Shown here piece after piece: positions 1 through 10,600 of a stretch of 64,000 bases of DNA. Location: the NCBI RefSeq assembly GCF_965363235.1, contig NC_134850.1, positions 36,429,102 through 36,493,101 on the forward strand, written 5' to 3'. This stretch comes from Mytilus galloprovincialis (Eukaryota > Mollusca > Bivalvia > Mytilida > Mytilidae). Each line of letters starts with the position of its first letter. The stretch's first letter is position 1. The notes under the pieces were generated by a model, which searched no databases, had not been told where the DNA came from, and saw only the letters and a list, made by a program, of their open reading frames with translations. A program made the position numbers and the translations under genes.

Positions 1-1255
1 TCCTCATATTTCATGTAATGAGAAACACGGTCGGGATTCCTTTCTACAGGATGTAGTGCAGCTAATACACTCCACAAGAAACATTTTCTATCTTCATTTT
101 TGATGTTTGTTATAGAAAGAGAGGAGTACAACTTTGAAGGTAATTTCATGTAACTGGATCCTGAAATCGTTGAGTATTTTACAGTATTAACCTCCAAACC
201 TAGAACTTTGTTAACAATCCAATTAGATCCTTTGTGTATAAATTCCTCCAAGGATCCATTCATTTTTTGAAACGCTTCGTTCAGGTTGTGATCATTATCA
301 TCATTTTCCAGGGAGGTGTAAGTTTTACTTAGAAAAGGTGGTGTTGTTTTTTTCTTTAGTTCCATCCTCAATATTTCGCACCATATCCACCCTTACATTT
401 AAATACCATTTAACGTCACGAACGTTTTTTCGTCTTATATTCAATTCTTGTTCAACTTCCAATTTCATGTTCGAAAAAAAATGTAAAAGATCATATTTCT
501 CTGCTTCTTCTGGGATCATATCAATCTTGTTCAACAGATCATTTAAAGCACCTTTTCGAATGCGTTTCAATTGTTTTCTCTTTTTACCTACTTCTTTGGA
601 GGGGTCATCATCGGAAATTTTTAATGGTTCCTTTGCTAAGTCATTCGTTATCGTTGATACATTTCCTCCCTGTTGCAACGTTTGAATGTTTTCTTCATTA
701 TTTAATGGATGATTTTTTATCACATGTTGAAACAATACATCATAAGTGCAACATATTATTCCACAGTGTTTACATTTCAATTTGGAAGATGTTTTTATCG
801 TAACACCTCCCTCACACCCTTTTTGGTGTTTCTTTCTATAACTGTTGCGTGAAAATGACTTTTCACATTTATCACATTTAAATGATGTATAATGTGCTTT
901 CATATGTTGGATTTTTGTGAATTTGTTGAAATTTTTTTCCACAAAAGTCACATTCATGTTTCAATTTCAGCTTTTTACTGTAAGTTTGTTCAGCATTTTC
1001 AATTTCTCTAACCAGTTCATCCTCATCACAGTCACTGAATTCTTCATTATTCAATTTTCTTTTCAAATTTCTAATTTCAGATTCCAATGGTTCACCACCA
1101 GGTGGATACTTTTGTGTGAGACATTCAAAAAACTGATGCGCTTGCACCGATGTATCCATCATAAAATGAGTAGCTGCGTGAGGTTTTAAACTTTTATAGC
1201 TGGCTTCGTGGAATTTTCTTATAACTTGTGTGACTGGTGAGTTTATTTGATACAA
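1..1255 (-). pseudogene. Protein-primed DNA polymerase B, N-terminal zinc-finger part (broken, truncated by window)
   Basis: Three consecutive minus-strand frames (878-1255, 325-957, 1 to about 345) read as one protein with two frame breaks, near 935 and 340. The first two hold C2H2-type fingers: CDFCGKKF, then CDKCEKSF followed by H..H, then CKHCG with H...H. The last frame is open to base 1 and contains CFLWSVLAALHP, a stretch characteristic of the N-terminal region of Polinton DNA polymerases that carry zinc fingers upstream of the exonuclease domain. The exonuclease and polymerase domains would lie left of the window. In a live element this enzyme replicates the linear genome from a protein primer. 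Product confidence is good; the frame breaks mean it is not functional. Confidence 0.7.
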
Positions 1256-1416
1256 TCTTAAAAGGAATGTTCATTTTTAAATGGTTTCAAAGAAGTCACT
1301 TCAGCTAGTAGTCTTTGTTCTTGTTTGCATTAAAACAATGAAATAACAATTAATACGATAAAGAACAATAACACAAAAAAACAATTCAAATCTTAAATGA
1401 AATCCATTTCAATTTG

Positions 1417-1728
1417 TTACTGTCTTTTGTTTGTAAATGTTTTTTTTTGTGATCGGAAATCCTTTTTCACTTCATTCTTTTTCAATTTCAAAAATGTCTT
1501 CGGTTTCATTCGCACATATGATTCATCACTTTTTTTATTCACAGAGTAATCTTCATTTTTGTGATTTAATGGAATCTTATTTTGTATATCATCTTTTCCA
1601 TCCTCTTCTCTTTTAGAATGTGTGGGATTTAACGTCTCATCCTTTGTTTTTACATTGTTAATCAATTGTTGATATTTTAGTTTTGGAATAAACATTAACT
1701 CGCGAGCCATAATGTATGCAAGCCTCAA
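1417..1728 (-). CDS. Small basic hypothetical protein of the Polinton cluster
   Basis: This is a 103-codon frame between the polymerase and the small protein at 1738. A second methionine seven codons in (about 1710) begins MARELMFIPKLKYQQL and is the likelier start, because short proteins opening with a similar motif are found beside Polinton capsid genes. The rest is low-complexity, rich in Lys, Asn, Asp and Glu, with no membrane segment or catalytic motif. It could be a virion-associated or DNA-binding protein. No function can be assigned from sequence alone. Confidence 0.5.
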   Translation of the reverse strand: MRLAYIMARELMFIPKLKYQQLINNVKTKDETLNPTHSKREEDGKDDIQNKIPLNHKNEDYSVNKKSDESYVRMKPKTFLKLKKNEVKKDFRSQKKTFTNKRQ

Positions 1729-1737
1729 AGAAAATAG

Positions 1738-2004
1738 CTAATTTTTTTTTAATTTCTGTAATTGTCGTCGTCTTTGATTTAATGTTAAGCCAGGACGTAG
1801 TTCTTCTCGAATGAGCCGTTTTCGCTGCATCAATGCAGTTTTATTCTTTTCTGAAATGGGACAAACACCCTTTATCACATTATATAAGATTTCTAAAATA
1901 ACTTGGAGCTGATTTTTCGTTAGAGTTTTCAATATGTATGTTATTTGCTCTGTAGAACAAATAAAACAAAACTGTATGAATGATTGACGTTCCAATTCAT
2001 TCAT
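1738..2004 (-). CDS. Small Polinton late-type protein (88 aa)
   Basis: The frame is open from 2178, but the ATG at 2004 is preferred: it overlaps the ATPase stop by 8 bp, and the upstream part is only a shadow of the ATPase frame. The 88-residue product is helical and ends in an Arg/Lys/Gln-rich tail (RRRQLQKLKK). The pattern of a helix followed by ISEKNKTALMQRKRLIREE resembles the C-terminal part of the protein at 5757-6260, so the two may be paralogues. Proteins of this form recur in Polintons and related viruses, but their role is not established. Confidence 0.5.
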   Translation of the reverse strand: MNELERQSFIQFCFICSTEQITYILKTLTKNQLQVILEILYNVIKGVCPISEKNKTALMQRKRLIREELRPGLTLNQRRRQLQKLKKN

Positions 2005-2701
2005 TTTCAGGTTGGTAGATAATTGTATCCTGATCGGGAAGAATGTCTGTGCGCAACTGATAAGATTTGTCGGAGTGAGGACTAATATCAACAACTGAAT
2101 ATCCATAGGATTTGGAAATTGATTTCTGGTAAGCATCCATAAAAAACTTTGTTCTACCGGGAAATATTTGTCTACCAAGAGTTTGTATTTGTAGCATATC
2201 TCTTCTGAAATAATTACAGTTTAAAGATGCCGTTCTCATTGATTTTCCTTTTTGAAAAATATTTTGAATTAGAAATATAATCGTTATGTTTGCATGGTGA
2301 CTATCAACACACATGAGTTGCACCAGTTCCTCTGATTCTACTCCTTGCATCGTGAGGTTATCAAAAACAATTATTTTATGCCCCTCAACAGCACCCCATT
2401 CGTTTAATATATCCATCGTAGGTAGACCTTTGTAAAACTGAATGTCTGCTATTTCATTTTCCATTTCATTGTATATTTTTTGCCACATAGAATAACAAAA
2501 GAATATTTTAGAGATAGGAGTCTTAAACATTCGATTGGCGTGTTTTAAAATGTTCTTTGTGAAAACAGTTTTTCCTGATCCGCTGGGGGCGGCTATGAAA
2601 ATAGATGTTGGAGATTCAAATTTCAATAAAACTTCTTTTTCCCACCATGTATCCATGTCGTGATCACTTTGTAGAATGAAAACAAATGGGTATTCTGACA
2701 T
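1997..2701 (-). CDS. Genome-packaging ATPase (HerA/FtsK type)
   Basis: This 234-residue protein has a Walker A motif APSGSGKT at residues 38-45 and a Walker B strand IIVFDN at about 110-115. It matches in size and layout the A32-like packaging ATPases of Polintons, adintoviruses and nucleocytoplasmic large DNA viruses, which pump DNA into preformed capsids. The frame is intact from ATG to stop, making it the best-preserved gene of the remnant. It lies directly after the protease and overlaps the following small gene by 8 bp. Confidence 0.8.
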   Translation of the reverse strand: MSEYPFVFILQSDHDMDTWWEKEVLLKFESPTSIFIAAPSGSGKTVFTKNILKHANRMFKTPISKIFFCYSMWQKIYNEMENEIADIQFYKGLPTMDILNEWGAVEGHKIIVFDNLTMQGVESEELVQLMCVDSHHANITIIFLIQNIFQKGKSMRTASLNCNYFRRDMLQIQTLGRQIFPGRTKFFMDAYQKSISKSYGYSVVDISPHSDKSYQLRTDILPDQDTIIYQPENE

Positions 2702-2754
2702 ATTTATGACAAAAACGACAACAACTAAAAAGCATGGAGTATATCATAGTTTAT

Positions 2755-3171
2755 TTATACATTTACATATTTGATTATTAACAGAAGTGTTGTGTATGCA
2801 ACAGTGAAACCTTTGTTCAATAAAATTATATACAAATTGGTCATTCCTTTCAAAATCATCGTTAAAAATGTCAAAGACTTCTTTTTGCGAAAATTTCTAC
2901 AGCGACACATTAAGTAGAATAAACAATATTGCCCACAAACTTTCGTTTCTGAACTCTGTAGTCTCTTGTGATTGAATAAAGTTCTCTCAAACAAGTTCAT
3001 GTACTGTGTAATGTATGGCGATAGTGTTTCTGGAGAGTTTCCATAGGAATCAAATATTTCTAAAATACTGTTCTCATCAACATAGCATGCAACCCAATGT
3101 CTTCCGGGAAGCTGATGTGGGTCAGTATTTGTGATGAATCCAAAGGGTGGTGTTTGAAGTTTTTGTTGTAT
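2755..3171 (-). pseudogene. Adenain-like maturation cysteine protease (N-terminus broken)
   Basis: The frame is open from 3171 to the stop at 2755. It shows the expected His-Trp catalytic context (PGRHWVACYVD), an acidic follow-on (FDSYGNSPE) and the Gln/Cys context QSSETKVCGQYCLFYLMC, in the order His, Asp/Asn, Gln, Cys of the adenovirus/Ulp1 protease fold. A stop at 3172-3174 cuts the N-terminal part, whose remains may continue in the same frame to about 3230. Such proteases cleave capsid precursors during virion maturation. The gene sits between capsid and ATPase, the usual Polinton neighbourhood. Confidence 0.72.
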
Positions 3172-3251
3172 TTAAACTGCTGCACACACTTTCATTATTT
3201 TATTTTTCATTTCCTTATCGCAATTAATGGCACACTGCAACTGGTTGGTGT

Positions 3252-4546
3252 TCATCGTTCCAAGATTACATCTCTTGCTGCATTTATTTCAAAGTATCCT
3301 GGATATTCAGCATACACGATACAGCTTATAGCATCTCGAAGTGCTGAACTAAACTGAACCTCTAAACGAACGTTTCCTTGTTTAAGTAAGTGTAGATATG
3401 ACCCATCATCTCCAACATTTGGCTCGATCTCAAAACAATACAGTGCATACCTTCCAGCGAAATCGTTTCTGTTTAACTGGTTACCTGAATCACATGTCCA
3501 TTTATCAGTTGCTTCAAACATGCTTTTGAAGGCTGGAACAATGGTACGACCACTGCTAGCATCAAAAATTCAATCTCATTAAATTCCCAGATACTGGTAT
3601 GTTATCAACAAATACCCCGATTTTGATTTAAATTAAAATGCCGAAAATTAAATGGATTTTTCGTATAATCACCAGCAGCGGCTAGAGCATTGACAAATCC
3701 AACCACTACTCTGTTTGGTCTAATGTTTTGAAGTAGTTGGTCTTGTGCAAAATTCACTGTCCCTGCCGCTACAGTGATTTGCTTCACTTCTGCTTTGGTG
3801 AATGGGTACTTTGTATTCACAGATTTAAGTATTTTGGCATGTCCATAAATTACTGCAGGGTTGATTTGTATTTTGCAAGCTTTCAAAACGATGTCTTCGA
3901 TGATCACTTTAAAATCTTGGGCTACCTCGTTCGTCATGAGACAAAATTCTGGCCTTGTTCTGGTTAATCTTACATTAATCGCAACTTGATTCAAAATATA
4001 TCGATCCATGTGAAACATATCATGACAAAGAGGTCCTTCCATGTCACCTGTTTTAGATTGAGCAAAGTAACGAGAGCGGGTATTGAGGGATCTATTAGAT
4101 TCACTATTAACATCGTTATCATCCAAGTGTCCTGCCACGTCTTTTATCCAGAATTGAGATGTCAGTTGGGAGGTTTTTGATTCGCTACCATGTGACAATA
4201 ATGTCTGAATCATAGCTTTATAGGGATAATGGTTAGTTGTAGATGAAATTAGCTTGCCTTGCATTGTAACTTCCACTTGTGAAAACATTGATTGTAGGAA
4301 CAAATTTATTTGTCCTACATATTCGTTTTCTGTTAAATTGCTGCCATCACCTTTTACAAGTTTAGCCTTAACATAAAGCTTTGATCGTTTAAGGTCAACA
4401 TATTCCATGCCATGTTTTCCTGTAATCTCCATATCTATAATATTTCCCGTCAATTGGGAGTTTGAACGAACTTCCTGAAAATGCATGCGTTCTACTGCTG
4501 ACTTTCTCCGGCATCCACTGATTATATTTATCAGGCCATCCATCAA
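3252..4546 (-). pseudogene. Major capsid protein, double jelly-roll type (frameshifted)
   Basis: Two frames, 3605-4546 and 3252-3521, read as one protein of roughly 420 residues interrupted between about 3520 and 3610 by one or more frameshifts and stops. Recognisable stretches include EYVDLKRSKLYVKAKLVKGDG, FLQSMFSQVEVTMQGKLIS and HYPYKAMIQTLL near the N-terminus, then RYALYCFEIEPN near the C-terminus. This is the protein often labelled F54H12.2-like in animal genomes and identified in the literature as the Polinton major capsid protein. The assumed N-terminus overlaps the end of the integrase in another frame, so the first 20 or so residues may be an artefact of a deletion at the gene junction. 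Confidence 0.72.
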
Positions 4547-5655
4547 ATTTTAGTAACCATTGAACTTCACCATTGAGTTTGCGCTTTTTAATTTTCTTTT
4601 CTATAAACCATAAAGCATCTTCATTTTTGTTTACCCTCTGGTGCTCGCTTTCATAAAAATGGCCGCGAACTGGTTGATCCATAAAATCTATAATCACATA
4701 AACACAAATTGATTGCATTCTCATCCTCTGACTTATTTCAAAAATTTCTCTAGTGAAATGTTCATCATATGATCGATCAAATATCATATTTTTGTGCGAA
4801 AGTCTTACGAGATCATTGCGCTTATAATGGTATGGTGTAACTGTTTTCTTGCTTTTCATTTTTCTTGATTTTAAATACATGTATGCCCATATGTCGGCTT
4901 CGTTGACCAATTTAACATCTTTGGGTGCTATATTATTTAAACTTCTATGCGGCGTTGCATTGTAACTTTTTATGATGTCTGGTAGCACATCAATATAGCG
5001 ATGTGTTCTTTGTTTTGTAAAATAGCGAAACATCATGTTCTTGGTAGTTTGAATTACTCGTTCAGCTATGTTGGCATTTGTTGATGAGTTTTGTTTGGTG
5101 AAGAAATAAATATCTTCACTCTTTAAATATTTGCGTGTAATATTTGAGGTAAATTCTGTTCCATTATCAGTTCTTAGTTTTTTACATTTTCTTCCTTGAT
5201 TAAATATGCTTTGAAAACCTCTTATAACTTCTTTTGCTGTTTTATTTTTCAGAGGTTCCACCCAAAGATATTGAGAGAAGATATCTATAACAAAAAGAAG
5301 ATGTTTCACATCTCCATTCTCTTTGGATAATGAGGATAAATCAGCCAAATCGGCATCGAACTGATCATCAATTCCGGCTACTACAACTTGTGCCTTTTTA
5401 AAAAAATTTCGTGCATGCTTTTGCAAACTGTAGTTATCTTGATTCTGCAACCATGATCTGATGGAGTGTTAACCAATATTCTTAACACCTCTGACTTTTA
5501 AAACCTGATACAGCTTGTCAGGACCAAGATATGCATCTGCTGTGGATAAATCGTAATAAATCTTTTTCAAAATGAAGTCTACTCTCTTATAATCCTGTCT
5601 TTTCACCATATTGATAATGTGGGGGAATTGTGATAATTGCTTGATGGCGAACTGT
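4395..5655 (-). pseudogene. Retroviral-type integrase with chromodomain (in-frame stop)
   Basis: From the internal ATG at 5450 the core is clear: D34 in DADLADL, D95 in RTDNGTEF and E130 in NIAERVIQTTK, a DD35E spacing. A chromodomain follows at about residues 279-312 (WFIEKKIKKR, then WLLKFDGWPDKYNQW). The frame continues upstream to about 5655 with an N-terminal region of the integrase, but a TAA at about 5469-5471 interrupts it. The final ~30 residues after the chromodomain overlap the start of the capsid frame and are probably not native. In Polintons this enzyme inserts the element into the host genome; the chromodomain suggests chromatin-directed targeting. Confidence 0.82.
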
Positions 5656-5756
5656 GAAATGACGAAAAATAAAAACGAATGAACTACTTATACATGTTGA
5701 TACACTTTTTATTGAATATATGTACAGTTGTGCATAATGGATTTTTAATAAACAGA

Positions 5757-6260
5757 TCAACTTCCATTTAGTATGTGTATAATAGGTTTTATTAAATAAG
5801 GTATTAAATGATTAAAAGATAATAACATTCTTCTTTTTCTTGCCATATCAATTCTAGAGCTGGCTAATGATCGAATTACAGTCTTGTATTGGTTTAATTT
5901 TTGCTGGTTGGCAATGCTGACTGTTATTCTTCCTTGTAAAATATATTTAGCAATATCACACAAAGTTTGGATATGTTCTTCCTCCGTAAATCGAACTAAC
6001 GTCTTTCTTTCATTGGGGTCCACAAGGTAAATAGTTTTCAGAAAAACGGAGTTATGCATAATTTGTCTAAACATTGTCAGGTTATACAGAGCTGAAGTAT
6101 AAAACAGAGGTTTATATGTTGAGTTGCCCTGCAAAGAACCTTTGAAAGAGTGCACAGAAGTCTTGAACGTCCTTGTATAGTCTATCTGGCTTTGGTAAAT
6201 TTTTCCTACACCATTCAACATCGTCGAGTAGTATAAGAAATGTATTCCTAGCATGTTCAC
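5757..6260 (-). CDS. Polinton late-type protein (167 aa), uncharacterised
   Basis: The C-terminal half follows a pattern seen in many Polinton and adintovirus small proteins: an aliphatic helix (CDIAKYILQGRITVSI), a QQKLNQYKTVIRSLAS segment, an Arg/Lys cluster (RKRRMLL) and a hydrophobic end (HLIPYLIKPIIHIL). The N-terminal half has no recognisable motif, and the start at 6260 is uncertain because it may include non-native sequence after a frame break. The likely role is structural or core-associated, by analogy only. It lies between the integrase and the 108-residue protein at 6267, 6 bp away. Confidence 0.45.
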   Translation of the reverse strand: MNMLGIHFLYYSTMLNGVGKIYQSQIDYTRTFKTSVHSFKGSLQGNSTYKPLFYTSALYNLTMFRQIMHNSVFLKTIYLVDPNERKTLVRFTEEEHIQTLCDIAKYILQGRITVSIANQQKLNQYKTVIRSLASSRIDMARKRRMLLSFNHLIPYLIKPIIHILNGS

Positions 6261-6266
6261 TTATGT

Positions 6267-6593
6267 CTACAGTGTAACTGCTTGTCCAATCGGATTGTTC
6301 TTTTTTTTTTCTTGCCAGTTTGTGCGAACTGCTTTGTGGTCGATGTGAGATAAGGCTTCTTCAAAATGCATCTCCAAATGTTCCAACTCGTTCCACATTA
6401 AACATGTATGTTGTATCTGACTGGGATGGTCTACAGCACAACCATAACAATATTTTATTGACAGTTCGACAATGTCTTCTCTCAGTTTAGAAGCAAACTT
6501 GACGTTATAAATACTAAGAATGAAGCAAATGTTGTTTTCACCTACATCCATTCTGAAGTTAAATGTGTCTATAGTGGAAAAAGAAGTGATCAT
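6267..6593 (-). CDS. Cys/His-containing Polinton accessory protein (108 aa)
   Basis: The distinctive stretch is KYCYGCAVDHPSQIQHTCLM followed by an acidic helix with HFEEALSHID. The Cys/His spacing (C..C....H.....H..C) could bind a metal. I recognise this as a recurrent accessory protein of Polinton-like elements but know no function for it. The frame is intact from ATG to stop, and the last 12 or so residues (poly-Lys then hydrophobic) look like drift near a run of A/T. Confidence 0.45.
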   Translation of the reverse strand: MITSFSTIDTFNFRMDVGENNICFILSIYNVKFASKLREDIVELSIKYCYGCAVDHPSQIQHTCLMWNELEHLEMHFEEALSHIDHKAVRTNWQEKKKNNPIGQAVTL

Positions 6594-6745
6594 ACTCTTT
6601 TATATTGAAGAAGTAAACATTCCAAAGAAATTCATACCAAAACTATTTGAGGTATGTTGATCATATGATTGATATTTGATAAAATGCCATAGAAAAAAAT
6701 ATTAGCAATGTCTACGTCGAAAAATAATTGACGAATGGTACTTTA

Positions 6746-7144
6746 TTAGTCACAATTTTTGCAAATAAACAATTTGGTTCCCATTTTTTTTGGTTCTGTT
6801 TCTACACAATCGGACGCTTCCCGCTGTTTTATGGTTATGTTGCAATAGAAACAAGTAACTCGACCTCCAATCCCGGTATAAAAGAATCCGTTTTGAATCA
6901 AGTGTTGTGGTTTCTGCACAATCTGTCTTGGCCAATTCTCAAATGTTTGTTCCCTATCGATGTAATACATTTTCATTGGGTGTACAGGATTAAATGAAAA
7001 CATTTTTGAGCATAACGAGTCTGTTTCTATATCCATTTTTGTAAAAAGGATTGTCTTACTAGTATAAAGTTTATGTCGTTTGCTTTGGCGAAATTTTCTA
7101 TGATTTGGAAATATGCTGTCCAATCTCCTCCTCCCAATCCACAA
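6746..7144 (-). CDS. BIR-domain (inhibitor-of-apoptosis-like) protein
   Basis: Residues about 64-113 match a baculoviral IAP repeat: R..TFENWP at 64-72, GFFYTG at 86-91, then CFYC at 98-101 in the zinc-site context. The usual W.....P..EH and final Cys are not clear: the segment after CFYC reads QREASDC and then diverges, so the zinc site may be incomplete. BIR domains bind and block caspases or take part in cell-death signalling, and DNA viruses often carry captured copies. Its placement, same strand and directly upstream of the other Polinton genes, suggests an accessory gene of the element. A host IAP fragment next to the element is the alternative. Confidence 0.62.
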   Translation of the reverse strand: MWIGRRRLDSIFPNHRKFRQSKRHKLYTSKTILFTKMDIETDSLCSKMFSFNPVHPMKMYYIDREQTFENWPRQIVQKPQHLIQNGFFYTGIGGRVTCFYCNITIKQREASDCVETEPKKMGTKLFICKNCD

Positions 7145-7634
7145 CCGATGTGATCAGGTAGTCCAACAGTTTTAACGTTTAGTTCTTAAAGTTGTTCTAA
7201 GCACTATTTCTACATTCTTTACATTCAAAGCTAGCTACATTCCTCATGACCCGATTATATTGCTACATTCCTCGTGAGCACATTCCACGTGACCACATTC
7301 CTTACATTTTTGCTAATCCTTGCTAATCCTTGCTAATTATGTGCTGGTATGCCTATAACACTACTACTATGTACAATCTGTCACTTTTTTTCAAAGTGTT
7401 CTTGTTCTATGACATGAATACATTTTGACATTCTATAAAGAGATACATTTGCTCAATAGGGCTTCTGTTGTACGAAAATAGGAATTCATTGGTCGTTAAT
7501 AATTTGAAAACTCCAAACCACTATAATATAACCTTTAAGTATGCAAGTATAATTTTTATTTAAAAAATAGAAAAGTTTCTGGTGAGTTCCAATTTTATGT
7601 ACAACAATTTGTTTGTGTTTTTTTCAAATTTTTA
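7145..7634. other. Spacer between Polinton remnant and HEPN gene
   Basis: There is no coding frame of substance. Bases about 7225-7345 contain several ACATTCC repeats at irregular spacing and three tandem copies of TTGCTAATCC-like sequence (about 7312-7340). The end of the Polinton and the 3' untranslated region of the HEPN gene must both lie here. Confidence 0.4.
7555..7560 (-). promoter_or_regulatory. Candidate poly(A) signal of the HEPN gene
   Basis: AATAAA on the minus strand, about 75 bp after the predicted stop codon at 7635. This is the first canonical hexamer downstream of the stop. Confidence 0.4.
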
Positions 7635-10600
7635 CTACTTAGTACTGTTATGAGCGGACAGTAAAATAAACATAACTGACGATGCACCAATGCAAAGAAA
7701 ACTTAATCTGTACTTACCACATGCAACCGAATGATACGCTGATAATTCTTGACTCATTTCTAAAGCAAAATAGTAAGTTTATTATGATCCATTGGATTCG
7801 AGACATTACTTTTGTAGACATACATTGATTTACTATTTACTCTTTCGGAAATCATAGATGAAAATGATAGAGAATCACGACCAGATAATAAAAATATAAC
7901 ATTTTGGAAGACACTGATGTCAGATAAAGAGAACATAAATAAAACTAACGCTAAGGGCAACTAACTCGTTGATATTTTATACGCATCTAACACGTCGATA
8001 TAGTAATCACTTTCTTGCTATGCAGTAGTCCGAAAGGAAGTTAGTTATTTTTCTTATAAATTAACTCTGTTTATGTAACAGCGCTTTTGTGTAATTAAAT
8101 TAATTGTTTTGTTTAGACCGATTGTTTTATCGATATATACTTTTGCCCAAACTTGCTTTTTTATGTGCTTGTTTCATTAACAATAATCGAATCTTAATAT
8201 AACATGCAGGTATTTGCATATAAAGATCGACAATGGCAAATATTTTAACTAATAATCCAGAACCTCACTAACAGAATTTGGAATAATAAGGAAGTTTAAA
8301 GAATACAGAATATCGTTCATGAAGAAAATTTTCCATAAAAAATAAATACTCCTGTTGTTCGCTTAAAATAAACATGAATGAAAATTTGTATGCACATGGC
8401 TGTACTTGCCATATATTTTCTTTTTTAAGGCTGAAATAATGTCATCTTTCTGCTGACAGTTCTCACATTCATTGCTTTTCATTGGTTGTTGAACTATCTC
8501 AGGCTGGATACCCGTGTCTTTGACTGAAATATTTTTTTACTTCAAATTATGATTCCACTACGTACTAATAACAGATAAGTAAAACTTTGAAACATTCGAG
8601 TGACAGGTTAAAACGGTATTATTCTATAAATGGTTTCAATATTAGAATTTTGAAATAACACTTCACAATGTACCAGGATTAAAAGTGTGTACTTGAGCCA
8701 AACGCGCATTTAGTCTTCCAAAGACTCGTCAGTGATGCTCAAATAAAATTAAAAGGGCCAAATAAAGTACGAAGATGAAGGGCATTGAGGATCAACAAAT
8801 CCTAAATGTTTTGCCAATTACAGCTAAAGTAATCTATTCTGGAGAAAGAACAGCCTTAGTTTTTCAAAAATGTAAAGTTTTATAAATAGATAATTGATAA
8901 ATGAAGAGGTTTTTGTATGAACCTTAATCATGATCGCCCAAACCTAAATATTTTGAAATAAAACATGTATAAATGTAATGAGCTTTATTAACAGACGATG
9001 TCTTTTCTGATTAAAACGATAATCTAATCGATTTTTTTGTTGAGGTTGATATTGCTCAGTCTATAGTTTTCTTTGTTGTATTTTGTGTGTTGGTTGTCTG
9101 GGTGTCTTTGTGGTATTCTTGTAGCCATGCCGTTTTCTGTTTATTTTCGACTTTTGAGTTTGAATGTCCCTTTGATATCTTTCGCCGCTCTTTTAAGTTG
9201 TATGTCCGTGTAACAGATACTTAACCATATTTTGGTGTAAAAAAATCCCAAGATTTTGCATTTAAAAATTACATAATTAGTTAACAACTGGCATTTACAG
9301 ATAACCGCCATGAGTTATGGAGTACTGGATATTTACGTGTTAAAGGAGTCTGTTCTTATCTATCTTACCTGTGGTATCATCAGATTCATCAGACACTACT
9401 AAATCGACTTTGATAACTGTTGATAACTCGGTATTGATATGGCAAACTTCAACAATCTTTTCTAAAAATGCTTGTATGGACTTTTTCATTTGATCTCGAT
9501 TATCCAAAACTTCTTTTGGAGCTAAGGTTTTTATAATTAAGGATCCGAGATAAATAAATTCTATTTCGAAAAATTGTCGTAATAATGCTGAACAAGTCTC
9601 TAATGTTTCTTTTATTTTTGTCAAATTCCATGTGTCTGGTGTTTGAAGTCTCCATTCCACACGACATTTCTTTACGTCTGTAAAAGAATTATGCAGAGCT
9701 AGATAATTGAATTATGTGAAGTTTACTAAAAGCTTTCATAAGTTATATGCATGGTACCTGTGGCAACAAAAATGAATGCTTAATCGAACCGTTTTAAGTC
9801 TTGACATTTCTTATTTCACTTTTTACTTTATAGGTTGTCAATTGGGATAATAATTATCCTTTTACTTGTTATCAAAAAGAGTTTGAAATGTTAAGCTATT
9901 AAAATTAAAGACATTTGATACTTGTCTTTAAATACATACAACCCAAACCCGACGGCAAGAATATAAAGCCTGTATTGGTAGTACATCACACTAGACACTC
10001 GCGATGTTTGACTACTGGTAACAAATGAATTAGAACATCTTTCCGGTCGCAGGTTGAACTTTTTGATGGCTAAAATGTTTAGTCTCTTTTTTTAATCTTA
10101 TTGTCATAACGTAAAAGTAAAACTAATCACATAACAAAACTGGGAAGAAGTGTGATAACCTCTTAAAACCTAGACTTACATATATAAATAGTAAACTTAC
10201 GTTGATCTTCTTCTGTCACTTTTACCTCAGAACTGCAGGCTGTATTTCTTTGGGACAAACGATCTGTAAAATATGATAATAAAACTAGATATTTGCTAAA
10301 ATATGATTTTTTTTGGTACAATCACAATTGTGTGCATAATATTCAAACTAACATCAAGATACTATTACTATAAATGTAAACTTTCTGAACATGTAATAAT
10401 TTTTTTTGAAATGATGTTTATATTCATTTGTGTGTGGTTTTGCTTTAAGTTCTTCATTTAAAATAGGCAAATTACACCAATAAGCATTTAACTCGCGAAT
10501 GTTTATGTTTTAAAAAAATCAGTCTTGATGAAATCGGCGACCTCACTTGTGCTTTTATTTTTGTATAAGAACTTCAAATTTATATAAATATATTCCATCT

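Larger units (their letters stand above)
1..7144 (-). mobile_element. Polinton/Maverick (adintovirus-like) element, decayed, left end off window
   Basis: A block of minus-strand reading frames carries the Polinton hallmark set: integrase with DD35E core and chromodomain, double-jelly-roll-type capsid protein, adenain-like protease, HerA/FtsK-type packaging ATPase and the N-terminal part of protein-primed DNA polymerase B. These genes sit nearly end to end on one strand, as in self-replicating Polintons and their viral relatives. The copy is old: the polymerase, protease, capsid and integrase genes all have frame breaks or stops, so this is an endogenous remnant. The element continues past base 1, where the rest of the polymerase should be. 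I could not locate the terminal inverted repeat; the right limit is set by the last recognisable gene (BIR protein), and the true end probably lies a little further right. Confidence 0.85.

Noticed and set aside
2005-2178. Upstream extension of the 88-residue Polinton protein
   Set aside because: It overlaps the ATPase gene in another frame; the start at 2004 gives a compact 8-bp overlap typical of these clusters.
8404-8409. GT donor (AAGTAC) as the end of HEPN exon 5
   Set aside because: It would leave phase 2 and shift the last exon out of the frame that gives the membrane tail; the adjacent GCAAGT keeps the phase-1 pattern.
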